Shown in pieces: positions 57,640-64,000 of a stretch of DNA of 64,000 bases. This DNA is from CAWIJJ01 sp963836425 (GTDB lineage Bacteria > Acidobacteriota > Terriglobia > Bryobacterales > Bryobacteraceae): positions 310,001 through 374,000 of the forward strand of contig CAWIJJ010000001.1 of NCBI GenBank assembly GCA_963836425.1, read 5' to 3'. A model generated the notes under the pieces. It worked only from the letters and a program-made list of their open reading frames with translations, was not told the DNA's origin and searched no databases. The position numbers and the translations under genes are program-made. Positions within the stretch are counted from its first letter, which is position 1. The number at the start of each line of letters is the position of its first letter.

Positions 57640-59273
57640 GTACCCCGCGAGACGCGCTTCAGTCGCTTTTTCGTATGTGCGGCAGCCAGTCGCTGTATTG
57701 GCGCGTGGGCGGGTAGTCGGCGGGTGCTTGGAAGGCGCGAAGGGGCGGCGGGTGTTGCCGCGGAACGCACGTCCATGGCGGGGGGCGGTGGGCGGGCAGT
57801 CGGCGGGCGCGTGGAAGGCGCGAAGGGGTCGGCGGGTGCCGGTACGCGAGCGACGATGCTGACTCGCCGTTTGCGCGCGTGGGCGGGCAGTCGGCGGGCG
57901 AGTGGAAGGCGCGAAGGGGGTCGGCGGGTGCGGGTATGCGAGCGACGATGGCTGACGATGCCGCGGAACGCACGTCCATGGCAGGGGCGGTGGGCGGGTA
58001 GTCGGCGGGCGTGGAAGGCGCGAAGGGGTGGGCGGGTGCGGGTACGCGAGCGACGATGCTGACTCGCCGTTTGCGCGCGTGGGCGGGCAGTCGGCGGGCG
58101 CTGGAAGGCGCGAAAGGGGCGGCGGGTGCCGGTACGCGAGCGACGATGCTGACTCGCCGTTTGCGCGCGTGGGCGGGTAGTCGGCGGGCGCGTGGAAGGC
58201 GCGAAGGGGCGGCGGGTGCGGGTATGCGAGCGACGACGGCTGACGATGCCGCGGAACGCTACGTCCGTGGCGGTGGGCGGGCAGTCGGCGGGCGCGTGGA
58301 AGGCGCGAAGGGGTCGGCGGGTGCGGGTATGCGAGCGACGATGCTGACTCGCCGTTTGCGCGCGTGGGCGGGCAGTCGGCGGGCGCGTGGAAGGCGCGAA
58401 GGGGGTCGGCGGGTGCGGGTATGCGAGCGACGATGCTGACTCGCCGTTTGCGCGCGTGGGCGGGTAGTCGGCGGGCGCGTGGAAGGCGCGAAGGGGTCGG
58501 CGGGTGCGGGTATGCGAGCGACGATGCTGACTCGCCGTTTGCGCGCGTGGGCGGGCAGTCGGCGGGCGCGTGGAAGGCGCGAAGGGGGTCGGCGGGTGCG
58601 GGTATGCGAGCGACGAGGCTGACGATGCCGCGGAACGCACGTCCATGGCAGGCGGCGGTGGGGCGCGAAGGGGTCGGCGGGTGCGGGTATGCGAGCGACG
58701 ATGCTGACTCGCCGTTTGCGCGCGTGGGCGGGCAGTCGGCGGGCGCGTGGAAGGCGCGAAGGGGTCGGCGGGTGCGGGTACGCGAGCGACGATGCTGACT
58801 CGCCGTTTGCGCGCGTGGGCGGGCAGTCGGCGGGCGTGGAAGGCGCGAAGGGGTCGGCGGGTGCGGGTATGCGAGCGACGATGGCTGACGATGCGCGGAA
58901 CGCATTTGCGGCGCGTGGGCGGGCAGTCGGCGGGCGCGATGGAAGGCGCGCGGGGGGTCGGCGGCGGTGCCGGTATGCGAGCGACGATGCTGACTCGCCG
59001 TTTGCGCGCGTGGGCGGGCAGTCGGCGGGCGCGTGGAAGGCGCGAAGGGGTCGGCGGGTGCGGGTATGCGAGCGACTACGGCTGACGATGCCGCGGAACG
59101 CACGTCCGTGGCGGGGGGCGGTGGGCGGGTAGTCGGCGGGTGCGGGTATGCGAGCGACTATGGCTGACGATGCCGCGGAACGCACGTCCATGGCGGGGGG
59201 CGGTGGGCGGGCAGTCGGCGGGCGTGCGGATGTTGCCGCGAAATGCTCCGTCCATGCCCGGGGGCGCTGCGCT
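57640..59273 (-). repeat. Large tandem array derived from the glycoside hydrolase gene
   Basis: About 15 units, marked by the motif GCGAGCGAC at 57846, 57938, 58046, 58136, 58226, 58331, 58423, 58514, 58606, 58691, 58782, 58871, 58977, 59068 and 59149. Most spacings are 81-92 bases; a few are 105-108 where a longer type occurs. In gene direction the units carry the reading LRAFHAPADCPPTR, matching the hydrolase tail LRTFHAPGDYPGTR. The longer type adds PAMDVRSAASSAI, matching internal residues PAMDVRFAAWSAI. The far end (57656-57720) still encodes YSDWLPHIRKSD plus stop, like the real C-terminus YSDWLLHIRKSD. All large open frames here are artefacts of the repeat. Confidence 0.92.
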
Positions 59274-60902
59274 TCAGTCGCTTTTTCGTATATGCAGCAG
59301 CCAGTCGCTGTATTCGCGCGTGCCCGGATAATCGCCGGGCGCGTGAAAGGTGCGAAGGGCGCCGCCGTGGACGGTGCCGCCTCGCGATTCTTTAGAGGCG
59401 GCAAGGTCGATCCAGGTGAACTCGAAGCGGTCGGCGGGCGCGGAGGCGCGCAAGTCGAAGACGAGGCGGCCGCCGTATCGCGCGTACACGAGGTACTCCT
59501 TGCCCGTGATGCCGGCGGCGAGCGGCTGCGGATATTCGAGCACGAGCTCCGGGTGCGGCTCAAACTTCCACCATTCGAGAGACTGCATGAATTGGGCCAG
59601 GAAGCCGATGGAAACCGCTCCGGGAAAATCGAGCGTATCGATGGTGAGCGCGGGGCGCGGCCAGTTGTCGCGGCGGGGCGTCAGGGTGGGATCGGGAATA
59701 TCGGCCCACCACTGGTGTCCGCCGCCGTAGGTGTGCCCGGCGGCGCCGGAAAGGATGGCGGACCAGGCGGCGAAACGGACGTCCATGGCGGGGGCGCTGC
59801 CGATGTCGAATTCGTACCACGGTTCGGTGATGAGGGTGGGCTTGGGAGGGGTGCGGCGATAGTCCGCAGCGATCACCTGCGGGATCATTTCGTTCCGCCA
59901 TTTGCCGTGGCCCACCTGGCTGCCGTTGAAATCGAGCCAGGGCTCGGCGTGGAGCACGCTGCCGGTGGACCACTGGGCGGAGTCGCCCATGTCCCCGGCG
60001 GACCATCCGGGCGGCGTGTTGTGGACGCCGATGGCGTGGTGGTGCGCGTCCTCCTGCCGCATCAGCTCGCCGAGTTCCTTCCAGAACGGGAGGCCGAGGC
60101 CGCCGTAGTCGTACATGTTGTACTCGCCGCCGACGTTCCAGATCACGTTGTAGGCGGAGAGGCGATCGACGACGTAGCGGGTCCAGCGGCGCATTTTCTC
60201 CGCGCCCGCGGTGCGGTTGAGGTTTTCGCCGCTCCACCACGGCATGATCCAGAGGACGATGCCCTTGCTGTTGGCGTAGGCGATGAAGCGCTCGGCATCG
60301 GCGATGGCGGCCAAATCGGGGGTGCTGAAATCGCGGCCCGCGAGGCGAGTGGCGCTGTTGGCGGCGAACATGATTTGCCCCACGGTGAAGCCGCGCGAGG
60401 CGCGATCGTCCACCACCTGTTGCGCGCGTGTGAAGGGGATGCCGCGGCGCGCGAAGGGCCACCAGGTGTCGCCGATCCAGAGGAAGGGCTTGCCGTCGGA
60501 ATATTCGAAGTAGCGTCCGTTGGGCGCCACGCGCACGAAGCCGTGGCGCACCGGGCCGGAGGCCACACAGGAGAAGGCGCCGCGAGTCGAGCGCAGGCCG
60601 GCATCGGCGGAGTCCGCAGTATAGGACCATGTGCCCGCGGCGGGAGGGGCGAAACGGACTTTCCAATTTTGTCCGCCGTCCCAGAAGCCGGGCACCGTGA
60701 TGCGCCTGCCGCCGGGGCCGGTGAAGGTGACGCTGACGTAGGGCTTCCCGTGGTCCGGCAGACCGTCGATGTACGGATTGGCGAGCGCGGTTTGGGCCGT
60801 CATCGGGACCTCGAACGGTTCCCAGGGCTGCGCCGTTTGCGCGAGCGCCGGAAGCACCGGCGAGAGAAGCATGAGCCGGATTGCAAGGGCGGCAATTCTC
60901 AC
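59274..60902 (-). CDS. Secreted GH140-like glycoside hydrolase (DUF5060-DUF4038)
   Basis: A 542-residue exported enzyme (signal MRIAALAIRLMLLSPVLPALAQ). Residues about 25-115 form the N-terminal beta domain of the DUF5060 type (WEPFEVPMTAQ, FAPPAAGTWSYTAD). A TIM barrel follows (GKPFLWIGDTWWPFARRG). The acid/base Glu is probably in NVIWNVGGEYN and the nucleophile in TLITEPWYEF, as in clan GH-A apiosidase-like GH140 proteins. A C-terminal beta domain (about 455-542) ends YSDWLLHIRKSD. It could act on pectic side chains. Its 3' end and one internal segment (PAMDVRFAAWSAI) seeded the adjacent array. Confidence 0.88.
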   Translation of the reverse strand: MRIAALAIRLMLLSPVLPALAQTAQPWEPFEVPMTAQTALANPYIDGLPDHGKPYVSVTFTGPGGRRITVPGFWDGGQNWKVRFAPPAAGTWSYTADSADAGLRSTRGAFSCVASGPVRHGFVRVAPNGRYFEYSDGKPFLWIGDTWWPFARRGIPFTRAQQVVDDRASRGFTVGQIMFAANSATRLAGRDFSTPDLAAIADAERFIAYANSKGIVLWIMPWWSGENLNRTAGAEKMRRWTRYVVDRLSAYNVIWNVGGEYNMYDYGGLGLPFWKELGELMRQEDAHHHAIGVHNTPPGWSAGDMGDSAQWSTGSVLHAEPWLDFNGSQVGHGKWRNEMIPQVIAADYRRTPPKPTLITEPWYEFDIGSAPAMDVRFAAWSAILSGAAGHTYGGGHQWWADIPDPTLTPRRDNWPRPALTIDTLDFPGAVSIGFLAQFMQSLEWWKFEPHPELVLEYPQPLAAGITGKEYLVYARYGGRLVFDLRASAPADRFEFTWIDLAASKESRGGTVHGGALRTFHAPGDYPGTREYSDWLLHIRKSD

Positions 60903-61025
60903 AAGTTCCTCAAGGCTAATGGTAACCCTTCGCGGAGACGGTACCGGGACGGGCCGGGACAGAAGACCAGCAGGGTATGACCAGGTTGGAGTATGCTTGT
61001 ACGGATTGAGGGCGGAGGGAAGCGA

Positions 61026-62411
61026 ATGCCGTACGTGCCTGGGTTTTCCAACGACTTATTCCTGAGTTATGCTCACGGCGACGATCCGGTGTGGATTCAG
61101 GCGTTCGAGCAGGCGCTGGCCAGGGCAGTGCGGGGCCGGCTTGGTTACGACGTCAGCGTCTGGCAGGATGTGCACCGCCTGCGCGTGGGGAACGACTGGC
61201 AAAGCGCCATCGCGGACGCGATCTCCGCGACCGCGGCTTTCGTTGCCGTGCTCTCGCCGAGTTACCAGACCTCGGACTGGTGCTCCCGCGAGCTGGCGCG
61301 CTTTCTCGGCCCCGAACGGTCGGTCGACGGCGTCAAGGCCGGGGAGTTGTCGCGGCTGCTCAAGGTGGTGAAGATCCCTTGGGAGAACAACGACCACGAG
61401 GCTTTCTTTCCGCGGCTGCAACACGTGCAGTTCTTCCGCCGGGTGGAGGGACCGCAGGAGTACTTCGAATTCACGCCGGGGAGCGATGCGTTCCTCACCG
61501 CGCTACAGGAGACCGCGGCGGCGGTGGCGGCCCTGCTTCGCACCATGCGCCGGCGGCTGCAAATGGTGTTCGTGGCTTCGCCCGCCGAGGATGTGGTGGA
61601 TGCGTGGGAGCGGGTGCGCAAGCAATTGCGCGACGACCGTTACGATGTCCGGCCGGACGGGCGGCTGGGAACCGGGCTCGAAGACAAGGTGATTCTCCGC
61701 GATATGGAGAGCGCGGTGCTCACCGTACACCTGCTCGGGCCGGCTTACGACGCGTTTGCCGAGCGGCAGGTGAAACTGGCGTCGGAAGCAGGCCGGCGGC
61801 AGTTGATCTGGTTTTCGAAGGGCACCGAACGGGAAGACCAGGTGGACCGGAAGCAGTGGCAGTTGCTGGAATCGATTCGGAAACGGGACGGGGCGAGCGG
61901 AATTCTGGAATGGTTTCCGGGAACGGTGCAGGAAATGATCTCGCAGATTCAGGCCGGTCTTCGCCCGAAGGTGGCGGCGCAAGTGCCGGATGCGGGGTCC
62001 GCGCCGCGCGTCTACCTGCTGCACGATCCGACTACGCGCAGCGATTCGGCGTTTGCGGCCAGGCTTCAGGCAGACATCAAAGAAAAAGAGAATCTGGAGG
62101 TGGTGTTTCCGCCCTCGGGACTCACCTCGGATTATCACGAACGGCACCGGCAGCAGTTGCAGAGCTGCGACGGCGTGCTGCTGTACTGGCGCGACGCTCC
62201 CGAAACGTGGTTCGACCAATATGTTCCCGACGTGCTGTTCCCGGGCAGAAAGGCGCGGGCGCGCTCGAAGGCGTTTCTGCTGGACGACCCTACCCAGTTG
62301 AATGAGGCGGCGGTGCCGGTGATCCGGCGCTCGGAGGATTTCAGTTTGAGCGACCTGGAGCCGTTTCTGCGGCCGTTGCGGGAAGCGGGGGTGAACCGTG
62401 CCAGCGTCTAG
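61026..62411 (+). CDS. Protein with three TIR-like modules
   Basis: A 461-residue cytosolic protein starting at ATG 61026 (GGAGG upstream; MPYVPGFSNDLFLSYAHGDD). Module 1 (about 8-150) is a clear TIR domain: DLFLSYAHGDD, VSVWQDVHRLRVGNDW, FVAVLSPSYQTSDWCSREL; E89 in WCSREL is where NADase TIRs keep the catalytic Glu. Module 2 (about 185-310, LQMVFVASPAEDVVDAWERV) and module 3 (about 328-450, PRVYLLHDPTTRSDSAFAAR, CDGVLLYWRDAPETWFDQY) show the same alternating strand-helix pattern without the catalytic motif and may be adaptor copies. It overlaps the ATPase gene by 14 bases. Likely a signalling or conflict effector; the NADase activity is inference. Confidence 0.85.
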   Translation: MPYVPGFSNDLFLSYAHGDDPVWIQAFEQALARAVRGRLGYDVSVWQDVHRLRVGNDWQSAIADAISATAAFVAVLSPSYQTSDWCSRELARFLGPERSVDGVKAGELSRLLKVVKIPWENNDHEAFFPRLQHVQFFRRVEGPQEYFEFTPGSDAFLTALQETAAAVAALLRTMRRRLQMVFVASPAEDVVDAWERVRKQLRDDRYDVRPDGRLGTGLEDKVILRDMESAVLTVHLLGPAYDAFAERQVKLASEAGRRQLIWFSKGTEREDQVDRKQWQLLESIRKRDGASGILEWFPGTVQEMISQIQAGLRPKVAAQVPDAGSAPRVYLLHDPTTRSDSAFAARLQADIKEKENLEVVFPPSGLTSDYHERHRQQLQSCDGVLLYWRDAPETWFDQYVPDVLFPGRKARARSKAFLLDDPTQLNEAAVPVIRRSEDFSLSDLEPFLRPLREAGVNRASV

Positions 62412-64000
62412 AGCGGCGCGCCGGGTGGCGGTGGATCAACCGTACCCGGGGCTGCGGCCGTTCGACGTTAACGACGCGTTCCTGTTCTTCGGCCGCGAAC
62501 GGCACACACAGGACCTGCTGGACCGGCTCTCGCGCAACCGCTTTCTGGCGGTGGTAGGGACGTCGGGCAGCGGGAAATCGTCGCTGGTGCGCGCCGGACT
62601 GATGCCCGCGCTGTATCGCGGATACCTGATGGGGGCGACCACCCACTGGCGCATCGCGGTGATGCGGCCGGGCGGGGGACCGATCACTGAGTTGGCGAGG
62701 GCGCTGGCCGCGAAGGACGCGCTCGATTCGGACCCGGTGGAGATCCGCGGGAAGCTGGAAGCGAGCAGCCTGGGATTGATGACCGCGGTACAGGACGCGA
62801 GGCTGGCAGCCGGGGAAAGCCTGCTGCTGGTGGTGGACCAGTTCGAAGAGCTGTTCCGCTTCGCCTCGGAGAGCCGTTCCTCGGACACGCGGGGCGAAGC
62901 GCTGCTGTTTGTCAACGCACTGCTCGAAGCGGTGGACCAGTTCGAAGTGCCGATCTACGTCGTGCTCACGATGCGGACGGATTTTCTGGGGGACTGCACG
63001 CAGTTCCCGGGGCTGCCGGAGGCTTTAAACCGGAGCCAGTACCTGATTCCGCGGCTATCGAGAGAGGAGCGGCGGGATGCGATCGAAGGACCGATCGAGA
63101 TCCTGGGCGCGGAGATCAGCGCGCGGCTGGTCCAGCAGATCCTGAACGACATGGGCGACGACCCGGACCAGTTGCCGGTGATGCAGCACGCGCTTTCCCG
63201 CATGTACCGGCTGTGGAAAGAGCAGGGCACGGACAAGCCGATCGATTTCCAGGACTACGAGAGGGCGGGCGGCGTGACATCGGCGCTCAACGATCATGCC
63301 CAGCAGATCTATGAGAGTTTCGACGAAGCCGGCCGGGAGTGGACGCGGAGACTATTCCGGTGCCTGACCAAGATGGAGAAGGGCAGGGAGATCCGGCGGC
63401 CGGGCCGCCTGGGCCGCGTGTTCCGGGTGGTGGGGGCCGAAGACGACACATCGCGCGCGGCGGTTCTGAAGATTATTTTTACCTACACGACAGTCGAGAA
63501 CTCGCTGCTGTTCCTGTCGGAGAGCGATGAGCCGGAGGAACGGATCGTCGATATTTCGCACGAAAGCCTGATCCGCAAATGGAAGCTGCTGGGCCGCTGG
63601 GTGAAAGAAGAGGCGGAGAGCGCGGAGTGGGTATGCGACCTGATGCGGGACACGCGGCGGCAGGCGGCGGGCGAGGGCGATTACTGGGACGATCCGGAAT
63701 TGAGCCGCGTGCTGGCGCGAAAGGCCAAAGACGGCTGGACTCCGGCGTGGGCCGAACAGTACGGAGTCTCCGCGGCGCCGGGCTTCGACGGGATGGAGCG
63801 GTTTCTTCAGGAGTCGCAACGCAAGGAGCGCCGCCGGAAAATTAAGCGGTATGCGATCTACGTCGTGTTCGCGCTGCTGGTAGTGTCGGGACTCGCCGGC
63901 GCGGAGTTGTACCGGGATGTGCAGGTCTCGAAAGCGAACGAAAAGGCGGCGGTCGAGCGGGCAGCCCTGGCGGAGTCGGCGTTGGTTTCAGAGCGTGCGT
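62398..64000 (+). CDS. nSTAND-type ATPase with membrane segment, 3' end outside window
   Basis: At least 534 residues from GTG 62398, continuing past the window. Early residues YPGLRPFDVNDAFLFFGRER are the usual entry to an nSTAND1 domain. The P-loop is VVGTSGSGKSSLVRAGLMPA; the Walker B is LLLVVDQFEELFRF; VVLTMRTDFLGDC and LPVMQHALSRMYRLW are further family motifs. A single hydrophobic helix (about 483-500, IYVVFALLVVSGLAGAEL) follows a basic stretch, then a helical region begins, typically leading to WD40 or TPR sensors. Start overlap with the TIR gene indicates coupled translation. Such pairs are predicted to sense a trigger through the repeats and relay it to the TIR effector. Confidence 0.85.
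   Translation, partial: MPASRAARRVAVDQPYPGLRPFDVNDAFLFFGRERHTQDLLDRLSRNRFLAVVGTSGSGKSSLVRAGLMPALYRGYLMGATTHWRIAVMRPGGGPITELARALAAKDALDSDPVEIRGKLEASSLGLMTAVQDARLAAGESLLLVVDQFEELFRFASESRSSDTRGEALLFVNALLEAVDQFEVPIYVVLTMRTDFLGDCTQFPGLPEALNRSQYLIPRLSREERRDAIEGPIEILGAEISARLVQQILNDMGDDPDQLPVMQHALSRMYRLWKEQGTDKPIDFQDYERAGGVTSALNDHAQQIYESFDEAGREWTRRLFRCLTKMEKGREIRRPGRLGRVFRVVGAEDDTSRAAVLKIIFTYTTVENSLLFLSESDEPEERIVDISHESLIRKWKLLGRWVKEEAESAEWVCDLMRDTRRQAAGEGDYWDDPELSRVLARKAKDGWTPAWAEQYGVSAAPGFDGMERFLQESQRKERRRKIKRYAIYVVFALLVVSGLAGAELYRDVQVSKANEKAAVERAALAESALVSERA

Noticed and set aside
57640..59273. CRISPR array
   Set aside because: Units follow each other directly with variable length (81-108 bases), have no unique spacers, match the neighbouring gene, and there are no cas genes.
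57609..59563. Long Pro/Arg/Ala-rich open frames (up to about 490 residues)
   Set aside because: They are produced by the lack of stops in the GC-rich repeat; composition is unnatural and frames rotate because the period is not a multiple of three.

Overview
The window is GC-rich bacterial DNA, most likely from an acidobacterium of the Solibacter/Bryobacter group. Three things point there: a PadR regulator paired with an 'acidobacterial duplicated orphan permease' (ADOP), two secreted proteins ending in the Solibacter-type C-terminal domain (TIGR03437 type), and many secreted polymer-degrading or repeat-rich proteins. No rRNA, convincing tRNA, transposase, integrase or CRISPR array was seen. 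The assignment is inference from gene content only.

Layout. 1-9 kb: end of a giant secreted TPR protein, an FG-GAP protein, a small secreted protein, an MscS channel, and a sugar isomerase plus NAD-dependent epimerase pair. The 3' end of the epimerase gene is duplicated in tandem. 9.7-15 kb: a membrane-anchored Ser/Thr kinase, a small basic protein, then ADOP permease and PadR. 15-19 kb: a leftward run of ribF, a PhnP-like MBL hydrolase, a DUF1844 protein, a nitrilase and a Nudix hydrolase. 19-25 kb: an internally duplicated secreted protein, a three-CHRD protein and a prolyl oligopeptidase. 25-31 kb: a SEFIR-NB-ARC-TPR receptor-like gene, convergent with a hybrid histidine kinase. 31-40 kb: a CE15-like esterase, a DUF1080 hydrolase and a Tat-exported Gfo/Idh/MocA oxidoreductase in one transcription unit, then a response regulator, an M14 carboxypeptidase, two small genes and a tannase-family esterase. 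40-47.5 kb: a multi-PAS hybrid kinase, a DHH phosphoesterase, a dCMP deaminase, small proteins and fabD. 47.5-53 kb: a tandem array of degenerate copies of the 3' end of an NHL-repeat gene, that gene, and a matrixin-like protease. 53-61 kb: an HD-GYP protein, a ribose-type ABC importer, a second large array built from pieces of the next gene, and that gene, a GH140-like glycoside hydrolase. 61 kb to the end: a protein with three TIR-like modules overlapping an nSTAND-type ATPase that runs off the window.

How the genes fit together. Most of the window reads as a plant-polymer lifestyle: esterases, 3-keto-sugar type hydrolase and oxidoreductase, glycoside hydrolase, sugar ABC importer and peptidases, with large sensor kinases and a Ser/Thr kinase. 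Two separate gene sets (25-28.5 kb and 61-64 kb) have the TIR/SEFIR plus STAND-ATPase architecture of prokaryotic conflict or NLR-like signalling systems. They are the best candidates for an uncharacterised defence system.

Two window-wide patterns stand out. First, at three unrelated loci the 3' end of a gene has been copied in tandem just downstream of its own stop codon (epimerase, NHL gene, glycoside hydrolase), giving arrays from one extra copy up to about 15 units. Second, at least six otherwise well-preserved genes are interrupted by single-base frame breaks, often an extra G next to an existing G. This looks more like sequencing or assembly indels than gene decay, so those genes are annotated as one unit each, with the break stated.
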